Shown piece by piece: positions 21,691-33,544 of a stretch of DNA of 64,000 nt. The translations under genes were made by a program, and so were the position numbers. How positions within the stretch are numbered: position 1 is the first letter of the stretch; the number at the start of each line of letters is the position of its first letter. Source of the DNA: Lunularia cruciata (taxonomy: Eukaryota; Streptophyta; Marchantiopsida; Lunulariales; Lunulariaceae); contig OX419756.1 in NCBI GenBank assembly GCA_948567375.1, forward strand, positions 2,733,001 to 2,797,000. The letters are read 5' to 3'. The notes under the pieces were generated by a model that saw only the letters and a program-made list of their open reading frames with translations, had not been told where the DNA came from and searched no databases.

Positions 21691-22139
21691 ATACCTTGTA
21701 GCTACCATCCAGTGGATTGTGCTCAATAATTCTATCTTTCTCTCATGCAACTCCTGCCCAAAGTTTGAAGATTCTTGTCCATTCGAGGTGTTAGCAATTA
21801 TTGTCCCGATATGTCCACACAATAAAACACACCCATTATTAACATCATATGTATATAATATTAGGATATTCGTGATTCACTTCCTATCCCCGAAGCTACA
21901 TCCAAGGCAACCAGTCTCACTGTCTGATTTATTAAAGCACCTAGATATATACCATCCGTAATGGCCACTCATCAGTTTGATTTTATGGGAACTTCCCGAA
22001 TACTTTAGACTAAGTGAGTCTTGTCAATTTCATCCTCATGCATACTCTGGTTGAGTCTAAGTGGATCTCGATTGAAAGCCCTGTCCTGCTATTGGCTGTC
22101 TCAGCCGTCTACACTCAATCAATGGTTGCATAACAAACC

Positions 22140-22470
22140 AATACTCAACAATCTCCACCTTGGCGTGTAATCCATAGTAAAAAACTTCTAAGAATATTCA
22201 GTTGAGTAGGTTCTTACATAACTTGAACTTCTCGACAAGAACAGTTTTAGTTGGTTAACGTATCAACCACGTTCAGTGTGCCTATCTTCTAGAAATTGGT
22301 TTCTGCACTTGTCACGGCTTCCCTCATAAAATAAAATGGTGTTTTACGTCTATGTGATTTGTTCGAGAACGGTACACCTGATTTTTAGCCAAGTGAATAG
22401 CGCTCTGGCTATCGCAGTAGAGTTTGCCCCTGATGCGTGCATAGATGACCACGCCATCATCACCTCTTCA
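22140..22470 (-). mobile_element. Ty1/copia 3' end (RNase H, polypurine tract)
   Basis: The minus strand reads KLYCDSQSAIHLAKNQVYRS and RTNHIDVKHHFI, the conserved copia RNase H end, followed by AAGGTGGAGATTGTTGAGTA, which is the polypurine tract and LTR start. It lies inside what was the NLR gene, so it is an insertion that disrupted the gene or entered after its death. The LTR extends leftwards, but its far end could not be placed. Confidence 0.75.
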
Positions 22471-22527
22471 GAGCTAAACCAACCGTCCAAGGACGTATCG
22501 TGAGGCATGCCAAAATATTCTACTCAC

Positions 22528-23276
22528 CAGGTCTTATAAATATGGTCGCCGCATCAAGAAACATTTCCAACTCCTCTGTTCCAAGATTGTCGATACTCAC
22601 CCTTAGCTTACGCACTTCCTCCTCCAGATCATCCAACCTTCTTGAGTCTACTGCTTGTAAAGCTTTGCAAATTTCTTCCCACGTCCGTTTGTCAGTTTTC
22701 CGTCTCAGCAACCTTCCTATCACCTCTATGGTCAGTGGCAACCCATCACATCTTTTCACAGTTTCAGCTACTATCTTCTCCAACTCCCTTGGAGGTTCAT
22801 TCTTGCTTGGAAACCCGTGCGTAATGAACAATTGTCTTGCATTTGCATGTTCACTCCCCAAAACTGGAAGTGGACAGACATATATCTTGTCACCCAATGG
22901 ATCAAAATGCCCTTCATCTCGGCTTGTGACTACGAAACAACTTCCCCCATCATCATTCTTTGTAGCTATTTCATCCAATAACATCTTCACTTTTCTTCTT
23001 TCTTCTTTGGAGTTTCTTCTTTGTCATCTCATTCCACCTGCTTCCCTTGTAATCACCTCCAGGATGGGGACTTATGTGTTTCCAGACTTCTTCCTTCACC
23101 TTTCTCATGTCCCCTGAAATCTCCTTCACTTTGTCTACGAACAAGCGTATTCAAACCGGGCATTGATCTCATTGTAGAGCAACATTGCAGGGGGGTCTTT
23201 CAATCCTCACTTCCCAGAAAACCCAACAAACGAAAGCCCCTGCTCAATTTCCGCAGTAACGGTTTCCAGACACGAC
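22528..23276 (-). pseudogene. NB-ARC domain of broken plant NLR gene
   Basis: Minus-strand readings in order: GTESCLETVTAEIEQGLSFV then VGFSG (entry to the P-loop), a P-loop relic near 23195-23225 disrupted by small deletions, LLYNEINARFEYAC, FVDKVKEISGDMRKVKEEVW, an RNBS-B-like SCFVVTSRDEGHFDP, RQLFITHGFPSKNEPP, and the GLPL motif CDGLPLTIEVIGRLLRR near 22735. NB-ARC domains are nucleotide switches of intracellular immune receptors. The exon ends at a clean donor (CCTG/GTGAGTAG, boundary at 22528). Frameshifts lie near 23140, 23195-23225 and 22990. The upstream N-terminal domain is lost at 23277, where the repeated module begins. Confidence 0.8.
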
Positions 23277-25640
23277 TCTGTACCCACTGGGTTCATTGAA
23301 ACTGATTTCCTCCGCCTTGCATGGCAGTGCGTATTTGCACCTGGAGTTGTGGAGCAAGAGTGGAATTTAGATGTGTCATTCAGACCACACAACAGCCATG
23401 AATGAATCCGAGGACCTGTAGTTGCTGCTCGTTAACTCGGTCGGTCAGCTTGGACTAAGTGCTGGAACATGTTCGTTTCTTTGCTCTCTGGATCGCACAA
23501 TCCCAGATGACCTGCACGCACCGCGATGTAATTTGGTCCCAACAGTGCAGGTGATTCTTCTTGAAGTTGTATTTCGTATTGATAGTCTTTCTTGACAATC
23601 CATACTGAGAGCTGTATGGTCCCTACTGTTTCAGAGATTGTCATGTATCTCGTGATCATCAGTTAACTGGGTAGTTGAAACGCAATGGTATGACTATCCT
23701 CTCCTGGCTGAGCCATTTAGCCTTCCTAAGTATAAAAGATGAGAATAATAAACGTATCGTTTGTATGGACAGATTCACTAGAAAATATTTCACAGTTGCG
23801 GACTTAAAATTTGCTACTGTGGGAGCCTCCCTAAAAATGTGCTACTTTTTCAGATCTGCTAATGGAGTATTTCGACAGGAGTGTCTGAAACATTCAAAAG
23901 GAGCTGTTGTACAGATAACCTGGCGAATTGGGAAGGACAGGAGAGGTTAAATAACCTGGTGGTGCAGGAATTGGGAAGGACAGGAGAGGTTAAATAAGCC
24001 AGACTGTAACGACGTACGCATTGCTTGTTACATGGCCTTTACTTGCCTCCAGCCAAACAAAATCAGGAGATTTAGAACCGATATATTTCAAACCAAACAA
24101 TATCAATCCTCCAAAGGCAGACCCTGGATTTGCATCAACCCACTGTCTATACACTGACTGGCTGACAGTTACCTGCCCACAATCAATCGCCCAAACTCGT
24201 CCAATGTCATCCGAAGCGCAATCCTGTTATAGACATGATTACTTTTTATTAAAACAGCCCTGATCCAAGCTTGAGAGAAGGCATGTTCAGATCAAATGAA
24301 GCATACTTGTTCTGTAAGTTACTTGAAGTAAGACAGCCTGTTCTAGTTAGATGTTCAAAAATGATACACACCGCAAGTGGCTTTAGCTCTTGCAAAGTGA
24401 GTTGAAAAGCACGTAAACTCGCATCCTTGCAATATGGCCAAGACCCTACAAACATTCTTGCACTCCGGTGGAGACATCAAACGGCATTGAGCATCGTGTA
24501 CGAACTTGAAGTAGATAGTTCTCTTCGGCGTTTTCATTTTCCACTAGATATTTAGCCCAGATTTTTCAGAAGCTCACACATTTTGGTGGACTATGGATCT
24601 ACCCAAATGCACGAGCATCTCAAAAGTCTACTGGCACAATGATAAATTGATAACCCAGATATTAAACCGAGAAGCTTCTCTAATAGTACTATCCAGATGA
24701 TGAATCGACATTGCCTCGCCCTTCGAGACATTTGCATCTCACTTCCAAGACCATTGTGCAATGTTGAGCCGAGCTCGACTAGCATGTCTACTCTGTTTCG
24801 GACAGTTGTGCTATTGTCATCGTTAAACGCATAGACGACAACCACACATCCAAGTCCATGTCACCAGTCCACAGCGACGAGAAAGGATGTCAAGACTCGC
24901 TATCTCTCTCTGCCTATCTCTCCCCTGCCTGTGTGATCAGTCCAAAGATACTACAAGGTATGTCAATGCTCACTCTCATATCAGTCGTTCACCGCTCCCA
25001 AGATTACAGACGCCTGGCGGGCCACAAGCCGATTTGTGTGATAAACACAAACACACACAGACACCGCAAGCCAACACTTCGAGCCCACAGAAACTCTAAT
25101 GCTCGCCCTCAAGCCATAACCTAACGAAATGAAATCGATCGATCCTATCGGAATTTTGCTCCCGCTGACCCCAAAATTAATTCTGTAGTTGTGACAACAG
25201 AACGCCTATCTTCCTACTCAGTACAAGACACTTGAAACTCTTGATCAGTGCTCTATCTCACTCTCCAGTCACCGACCCGTACTCCTACGAAGCACAAACA
25301 TGAGCCTGAGAAGTTTCATTTGCGAGACCTCAGCAGACATTCACGAGGCCAGGCTTCCGTCCCAGCGAGGTCTCCTAGGTCTGCAGCCAGGAAACCCCTA
25401 ATTCTGATGATCACATTTGAGTTCGTTCTTTCTTTCCTCTCCTCTCTCCTCGCGCCTGGCTCCCAGCCCCGAGAACACTTGGCAATGCCTACCGCGCACA
25501 GTTCAGAGCTACAAGTCCTGCCTCACTGTGCCGGTTTGCCAAGGTTCATACATCCACCGACGTAGTGACGCCGGTATCAACTACGTTCATACAGCATGGC
25601 ACTTTAGGTCTAGTGGCTCTCTAGAGAGTGAAGGGCGGTT
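23277..25640. repeat. Module M, copy A (~2.4 kb, unknown nature)
   Basis: First of three similar segments (others at 33545-36095 and 43570-46105). It begins with CACTGGGTTCATTGAAACTG and ends before the non-LTR fragment. On the minus strand near 24030-24220 it encodes GRVWAIDCGQVTVSQSVY and ANPGSAFGGLILFGLKYIGS, a sequence conserved in all three copies that matches no family I recognise. The right part contains pyrimidine-rich leader-like sequence (TTTCTTTCCTCTCCTCTCTC). It could be a captured gene fragment, a nonautonomous element or a promoter-bearing segment. Confidence 0.7.
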
Positions 25641-26460
25641 TAGATATTCGCACCATCCACTTCCTTTACCGCAACGAGTTTCCATTTAGGTTTGGTACAT
25701 CTATTTATCTATTTGTATCTTCTTTGTTCACTTGCTGGTGTGGTTCTATACGATGCAATAATGATTCATATGACAAAAGATAGTTACCCATGATACCATT
25801 AGGGATATAATGTTTGCTAGGGCACTAGAATGGATATTTTGCTTGGGTATTAATGAGATTGATAAACGAGACATGCTAGAGCATATTTATACTTGGTCCG
25901 AGATGATAATGTGATAATGGTAGATAATGTGGTTATCGATCCTAAGTGTGATGTAATTTTGAAGGGAGTAATTATTCATCCTTGGATAGGCGATGGGCAA
26001 AGCAACAACACGTAAGGTCTCCAAGTATGTAGATATACAACAAGGTCACCTCTTTGATCCTCTAGCCTTGGAATTATATAGAACTATGGACACCGCATTT
26101 GACATATATATCAAAGAGTGCACGAGAGCTTATCATATTAGACAACACGGGTACAAGTCTCACTCTCATATTTTGTAGTATACTTTAGTCAACATGTGTC
26201 TATTGTTCCACAAAGAGCATTGGTTGGTGCAATCCAAAGGAGAGCAATCACACTAGATGATGCTTCTTCAGAAGCTCCAATACTTTGTAGACCTTACAAC
26301 TTGCATAACTCGGATGTCTTAGGTGCGATAGTGCAGTTTTCTCATATTGATACTATTGGAGTCTAATCCCATTTTACCTCTATTGTCCCTTCCTTGTATA
26401 GCTTGATGTGGTCTTCCATCCTTAGTATTTGCTACACAATCGCCTTTTCTTCTTTAGATA
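25641..26460 (+). mobile_element. Non-LTR retroelement 3' part (unit A)
   Basis: Contains the decayed C-terminal domain of the family: VVIDPK-type sequence, KVSKYVDIQQGHLFDPLALE and LYRTMDTAFDIYIKECTRAY (25993-26150), then the LHNSDVLGAIVQFSHIDTIG equivalent and the 3' module to about 26450. The same piece follows module M in units B and C. Confidence 0.75.
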
Positions 26461-29400
26461 TTACAAAAAGGTGTTTCAAAAATCCTTTTTCAACTTTCAG
26501 AAATTATTTTCTGGGAGGTTTATGGGAGATCTCGTAAAATGTTATGGGTGAGGAAAATCTACTCGTCTTGCACATAAGAAGGAAGAAGAAGTCACATAGC
26601 CTCTTGAAATTTTTCAGGTAGTAAAACATGACCAATAAAGTTTTAGAGGCTCCATGTGGTCCATGAAACTTAACCATCAAACCAATGACAAAAAAAGTGA
26701 TCAAAAGATTTTCCATATGAAACCTTAATTTTCATAAATGTATCTATTTTGGTTTATGGGACCCAATAAATAAAGTTATGGGACTTTTACATGGATGTTC
26801 AATTCCCATCGCACCCATTTTTGAAATGCCCTCATATGCGTCCTAATTTGAGAATTCTCTAAGTCCAAGTCTCTACTCTATGCAAGAATATGCCACCTAA
26901 TTTGGCGTATCCACATGTGATCTTTAAATTATTATTATACTAAATAGTTTCTATTACTCAACTCTTTTTAGATTTTTGAACATAATTCATCAAGAGAAGT
27001 CTTGGATGAAAAGTCTAAAGTTCTAAGTGTGCAAAGTGATTTAATTTTTTTGATTTTGAGATGATATTCTTGTTAATCATAACTCTTAAAAATAAAACCC
27101 TAACCTTAAACACATTGCCCTAAACCATTGGATAGCCATTGGATAGCCATTGTTTGACCAAAAACCCAAGCTTGATATAACTTCGAGACGGTTGCACGTC
27201 AACTGTCAACTATTCTGGTAATATAAAGATTGGTGCAACCAAAACCTACCCACGTTGGATATAACCTGCCCGTGGTTACATCTGAACTCTTGCCTGTTGT
27301 GATGAATGTAATACAATGCCAAGCTATCGAGATGCACTTCATTATGGGTTGTGTTTAAGCAATTTCATGAATTTATGTTAAACATCGATGCCATTTGGGC
27401 TATGAGAAAGAAGTCTACATGATTTAGGCTGCTCGGAGATGTATTAGTATTAGTGACGATTTATTGTTAAGATAATTGAAGTAGGGTTGGCCCTTTACTC
27501 TATTGAAGCAGGGTATGATAATCTATGCTTATTCTTCTCGGAGTATTTATAGGCATGGAGCTTTGATGCAAATACTATGCGATCAATTATGAAAGACTCA
27601 AGATTCTTGTCATCCAATCCAACAAACATTATGTATGGAAATAATAATTCTTTTGCCGAATAAGACTTCTTTAGATGGGATGAGGATTGAAGCTTGTAGA
27701 TTGGTATTCACTCATTATAGGCTTCTTGGAGTGTTTGCTTGATGGATATAAAGGTATAACATCTCTTCGGTATTCTTGGTCTGATGAGAAGGTCTTAAGG
27801 TTTTTAAGCTTGTGAAAATGAACATTGTAGTCAACTTCAATGACGGTTGTTGAACCACTGAAAGATATAGAGAATATTGTGGACATGAACATCCCACTAA
27901 TTGACTATAAAAAGGATATATACCAATAGATTAAGTTGTCTCTATATACAATTAAATATCTAGATGTAGATGCACATCTACATGATTATGACCTCAATTG
28001 ATCGTGATCATCTTGTTGATAATTTCTAAAACATTTAGGATTGCGGTCGTCTGATAGCACTACAGATTGTCAATTTCCAAATGGAAGGCATTATTCCATT
28101 ACCTCTCTCAATGTATTATTAATGTGCAGAACGAATAACTTCAAATGATCATGAGCTGCTCAGATTGTGTCGCTAGAAGTTCATGATATTAAACTTTGAT
28201 TTAAATGCGGATAAGCCAGTTCTACTGTCGACCGGTTCAAAGGATTACCGGTACAGTGTCCTAAATCAAAACCACTAAGAGTCTGCGTAACAATGCTTGT
28301 ATGTATCCATCCGCTATCCTTTGTATTCTATTCAATCATCTAGTTTGTTGTTGGTGAATAAAGCCAATATCCAATCAAACTACAATTTATTGTGTAAAAC
28401 TGTTTAGTACATGGAGACTCGGTGGGTGTTCAAACTAGAAATGTCCTGTAAACTCCCATGTACAATTGAACTAAATTTATAATTGGAAACTAAGAAAATC
28501 TACTGGTTTTTACTTGGGGGAACCAGAACCACTCTGTAGCTATCGTGTGTATTCATCCCTACTCTCTATCTTTAAATCATCTGGTTTGCAATATGAGTAA
28601 ATATGAATTATATAGACCGGCAATGAAACAAGTTTACTGGATATGCGTTGAAATGTTTTGAAATTTTGGTAATCGGCCTAAACCAAAACCATTTTTGTAG
28701 CACTCTCGTGAATCTATTTCCTACACTCAGTCTTTGTTTTCAAGCATCTGGTTTGCTGCTCGCGAATATTTCATTCAATTAAATGGGAGAGACTAAGTGG
28801 GTTTAAACAAGAATTGTTTTGAAAGTATTCTTTCATGTTCACGCAAGTGTCGACAAGTCAGCAAGGTAAGAATCAGTGAGGATTTATCTTTGAAGGAGGT
28901 TTCTTACAGGTAACCTTAGTGGGAATCATATTGGATCGTATCTATTGGATAATCTTTACTTTACTTTACATTGAGTATAGTACGGGAGTTATTTAAACCC
29001 GTGGCTTCGTCAGCTAGTTATATCAAATACTAAGAAGAACATGCTTCAAATCAATGTAATTGATGAACTCCGGTGACCATACTATTACTCGAGAGGTTAT
29101 GATAAGTCTTGGAATTGACGCAGGTAAAACTTAAACCGTATCCATTAACGACGACCCGAATTCTTTATTGTTTGGAGCGTTATGTTGCACCCTAAAAGAA
29201 CAAGATATTGGTCCCTAATCTTTTCACCTTTCCGGAAGTGTTTCAAGCAATTGGGGGCGAAAGAATTATATGGAGGGAGAAGAGCACCACGGGTATCATA
29301 CACGTCACCCAATCCTTGGTAACTGACTCTCTCACTTTGAAGGGTATTGTCTTTTGGTTTCACTAGTTGGAAGCGCATGCTATGCATGAGGTAGTGTGTC

Positions 29401-30540
29401 GAACCTACCTTGAAGACATGTCCGAATAAGTCTTTTAGAAAAAGTACTATCTAGATCCTATTAGAATGGATGGTATATTTTCTATGGTTGACAAATGTTT
29501 TTTTATATGATTTTTTTAAATTTAGTGTTTTCTATCATGAATATATAGTTAAATTTATTTTGAAATAGATCAATATCTTATTTTAAGTATATCAGCATAG
29601 AATAATTCTAGAGTTATTGTTGTTAATTATTGTTGAAAGATTTAGAGCTTATGGTAAATTTTATTTTCAAATAGATCAATGATTATTTTTAGTATATCAG
29701 CGTAGAATAATTCAAGAGTTATTGTTTTTAATTATTTTTGAAAGATTTAGAGTTTATGGTTTGGACTTTTATTAAGGACTGTATATAATGATGAGAAGTT
29801 TTAAGATAAAATTTTAACGTTACATCTGAGTCATTATTAACCAAAAAAATTTCAGATCAAAATTTATTATAATCTTATTTTATCGACAGTACATTCAAAT
29901 TCTATATTATGAATATTTGAGTTAATAAATTTTCTTAATATTTATCAACTCCTAACGCATGATACAAATTGCTTACTTTACATTCATCTTTATTGTTGAC
30001 GTTTATTGCAATGGTAGTATACCTACTTGTTCAATACATGTGTATAAATAAATAACATAACATAACATAAAATCAAAATATACATTATTCATCACAATCT
30101 AGTTGCAACTTGCAACTCTATATTCTTTCCAAGGCTAAACTATCTACTCATCTACCATTAGATATTTTTTAATTTTTTTAGGCATTTCCATAGGATTAGT
30201 ATGTCAACTTAAAAACTTCTTCTTTCTAGGTGGTCACATCTTCCACCACTTCTATTAGATATTATAGATATCCAAACCGTTTTATATAGAGGTCTTTGCA
30301 AGATGCTTTCTTTGATTTCTATAAAGAGACAAATTTATGTAGTTATCATATATAGTAGTAAATATTAACTTAAAAACGGAAATAAATAATCTAAGATAAC
30401 TGAAAAATAAATCAAAATTTTCTTTTAAATAAATAAAAATTCAGATTAGGATGATATTTCCATATATTATCAATATTTTTATTGTGACACTATATGTAAT
30501 AATATGGAGTGAGTAGAACTTAATGAATTAGTAAAATAAA
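26461..30540. repeat. AT-rich tract of unit A, matching 37441-40690
   Basis: Direct homologue of the corresponding part of unit B. Most of it shows no recognisable coding. One short stretch at 29160-29390 (plus strand, reading ...RAPRVSYT) and at 39530-39720 (reading STTGIIHVTPSLVNDSLILK) could be a decayed exon, but I cannot name it. About 28340-29050 is present here and absent from unit B. Confidence 0.6.
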
Positions 30541-30544
30541 CTAA

Positions 30545-30873
30545 ATATAACTAAGAATTCTTAAAATTTTCTAGAAGCACCTAAATAAACTTCTTGACAA
30601 AAGGTTTTAGAAGTACTTTGGAAGCTTCTTGTTGGGAATTTTTTAGGTACCTTCCAAGGATTAGGTAACTTATATCCCAAGATAACAGTTAGCTTAGCTT
30701 GTTCACTTAGTAGGTAGCTTCTTAAAGGAAATTTCTTTGAAAGCTTCTTGGCTTGCAAACTTGCATTCCAAGAAGGCAATTTTGAGAAGGACGCTTCTTT
30801 GAAAGCTTCTCACGAATCTTGCATTTTTTCATTATAAATACCAAAACCCAATCTCATGCCAAGCATTCAAAAT
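30545..30873 (+). mobile_element. Gypsy LTR fragment (unit A)
   Basis: Same LTR family as at 5060-5537, from 'tctagaagcacctaaa' to 'aagcattcaa'. It retains TATAAATA (near 30834) and heat-shock-like motifs such as GAAGCTTC (near 30624) and GAAATTTC (near 30728). It is cut on the right by the copia LTR. Confidence 0.7.
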
Positions 30874-31229
30874 TGTTAGGAAATTCAATTTTGAGATATC
30901 ATGTAACAACACATCACATACCCCATTAAAAGAACATCAAGGACAACAAGATATAACATGGTTCATTTCATATCTTGAAAGCTACCTCCATAGCAATATA
31001 GTCCCATACCCAACACTATATTGGTGCAACACTTAGAATATATATGTTTAGATAGGATAGTCATACATCACACTCCTTTTCTTTACTATCTACCATCTAA
31101 ACCCTCTAGCTTATGCAAAATTGAGTACAATATTAACAATATGTGACTTGAGGCATATTTTTGCTCTTGGTTGCTTCATCAATCACTCAACACTCAAGAA
31201 AAGCTCAAATAGCAAGACATGTTTTAACG
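30874..31229 (-). mobile_element. Ty1/copia 3' LTR (unit A)
   Basis: In plus coordinates the LTR runs from TGTTAGGAAATTC to GTTTTAACG, so on the minus strand it starts TGTTAAAAC-like and ends TAACA. It is followed (minus strand, upstream) by the polypurine tract AAGGTGGACATCG. Length is ~356 bp. Confidence 0.7.
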
Positions 31230-33540
31230 ATGTCCACCTTGGCTTGTTTTCTATCTAAGCAACACAATCTCCGAAAACTATTCAGCTGTATTATTGTGAT
31301 TAGCAATATTGAATGTTGAGTAAGTTCATGCATAACTTGAACTTCGCAATAGTAACATGTTTAGTTAACATATCAACTACATTAACCTTTATCTCTACAT
31401 TTGCAAATTAATCTCTCCATTTCTCACCACTTCCTTGATAAAATAATGTTTTACATCAATATGCTTTTTTTAATGATATATTTGATTCTTGGCAAATTTA
31501 ATAGCACTTTGGCTATTACAATAAAGTTTGGAATTCATTTTTAGGATTAGTTTATCCTTGGCTAATCCTTGTAGCCATATTGCTTCTTTAGCAACCTCAA
31601 TGGTTACCATATGTTCTGCATTTATAGTGGAAAAAGTAGCACTTTGCTAGAGAGTAGACTTCCAAGTTATTGGACCACCATCAACTATAAATATAAATTT
31701 TGTTGTAGACCTTTTCTTATCCAAATCTCTTGCAAAATAGGAATCTACGTGCCTTGTAATTACTCCTTGTTTGTACTTCTCCACATCAAAGATAATGCCA
31801 ATATTTATAGTCCCTTTCAAGTAACAAAGAATATACTTCATAACTTCTATGTTGAATGTTGTTTCCTTGGATTTGCCATATATCAACTCATAATACTCAA
31901 AACATATGAGATGTTTGGTCTGGTACAGGCCATTGCGTACATTAGACTTCCAAATGGCACATAAGGACTATTTGACATTAATTTTCTCTCTTTTGTCATT
32001 TGATGGATATTGTGCAAATGATATCCTAAAATCACTTGCCAATGGAATGCTCACAAGTTTTGCATCCTCCATACCAAAACTCGCAAGTAATCTTTTCAAA
32101 TACCTCCTTTGAGATATCCATAATTTTCCTGCTCTTGTCTTGGTGGGTTTCAATCCCAAGTACACACTTTGATAAAAGTCCTTCATATCAAACTCCTTAC
32201 CACGCTATGCTTTCAATTTCTCCACCTCAACCATATCTTCCATGACAATCAACATACCATTTACATATAATACCAAGGTAATTAAAATCAAGAACTCTAG
32301 ATCCATATATCTCCTTGAGGTACACACAACAATCTGACTCACTTCTATTGTATACATGCTGCAAAATGAAAGCATCAAATTTCATGTACAATAGTCTTGG
32401 ACTTTTTTTTTTCCATAGAATGACTTTTGTAACCTGCAAACTAGGGTCTTATTCCTTGGTACCATGAAACCTTCAGATTGATGTATGTAAATCTCCTCCA
32501 ATTCCCCATGTAAAAATGAAATTGTAGCATCTAGTTGCTCCAACTCCAAGTTATGCAACATAATTATTGCAAACAATGCATGAATTGAAGAGATTTTTAC
32601 TAGTGGTAAAAATATCTCATTCAAGTCAATACCTACGTTTTGACTATAATGCTTTGCTATAGACCTTGCTTTATATCAATGTCCACCTATTGTGGAATTC
32701 CTTCCTTCCTCCAAAATACCCATCTGCAACCAATAACCTTCTTGCTCATAGGTAATTTTCCAACTCTCTAAGTTTGGTTTTGTCCCAAAGACGTCATCTC
32801 CTCTTCCATTGCATAGTATCATCTTTGACACTTATGAGCTTGCATTGCCTCTTCATACTAAAAGGCTCATCATTCTCCATAAGAAGACATAGAGTACAAA
32901 TGAATCATCAAATCTCTTTGGAAGCCTTCTATCCCTATTTGGATACCTACATTCATGCATAACTTTTGGACCTTGCTCTTTTAGTGGATCACTAAGGACA
33001 TCTATAAGAGGTGAGTTGTCTTCAATTCCAACATCAAACTCTATCATAATAACATTTGATTGAATTTTTTTTCTTTTCTTCAAACATAGTAGTCAACTCC
33101 AGCATACTAGTCTTATCAAAAACTACATTTCTACTTACAACAAGGCAACACCTTTTTGGATCCCATAATCTATATCCCTTTCTATCATTCTCATATCCTA
33201 AGAATATATTTTTTCTAGATTTGGGATCTAACATGGCCGTAACTTTGCTTTTATTAAACTTTGCTTTTATTGAATCGGGATATAAGTTATACATCCAAAC
33301 ACTCTAAGTGAAGAGTAATCAGCAAGTCAGCCTATCCATTTTTCTAGAGGTGTTTTACACTCAATATCAATAAAAGGAGAACTATTTTACCAAATGACAA
33401 GTAGTATTCACAACTTTTGCCCAAAAACTCTTATTTAATGTGGCATTGGTCACCAAATTTCTTGCTTTCTGCAAGAGTAAAATTTATCCACTCTATCAAA
33501 ACAGTCTGTTGAGGAGTATTGGGTGTGTTAAAGTGTTGAA
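31230..33540 (-). mobile_element. Ty1/copia pol remnant, integrase to RNase H (unit A)
   Basis: Minus strand, right to left: integrase end with TPQQTVLIEW (near 33510); LDPKSRKNIFLGYENDRKGY and RLWDPKRCCLVVSRNVVFDK (33100-33240); RT with NLELEQLDATISFLHGELEE (near 32540) and KFDAFILQHVYNRSESDCCV (near 32360); the connection region LWISQRRYLKRLLASFGMED (near 32110); and RNase H to the polypurine tract. Integrase before RT is the Ty1/copia order. Stops and frameshifts show decay. The 5' part (gag, protease) is missing; module M of unit B begins directly to the right. Confidence 0.85.
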
Positions 33541-33544
33541 TTAA

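Noticed and set aside
22140-22470. Region considered as part of the NLR coding sequence
   Set aside because: The minus strand reads copia RNase H and a polypurine tract, so it is a transposon insertion.
23432-23659. 75-residue minus-strand frame in module M as a gene
   Set aside because: The frame is not kept in the corresponding parts of copies B and C.
24850-25120. CA-rich and CT-rich stretches as a promoter or 5' leader
   Set aside because: Composition alone is weak evidence, and no conserved downstream start codon is found in the three module copies.
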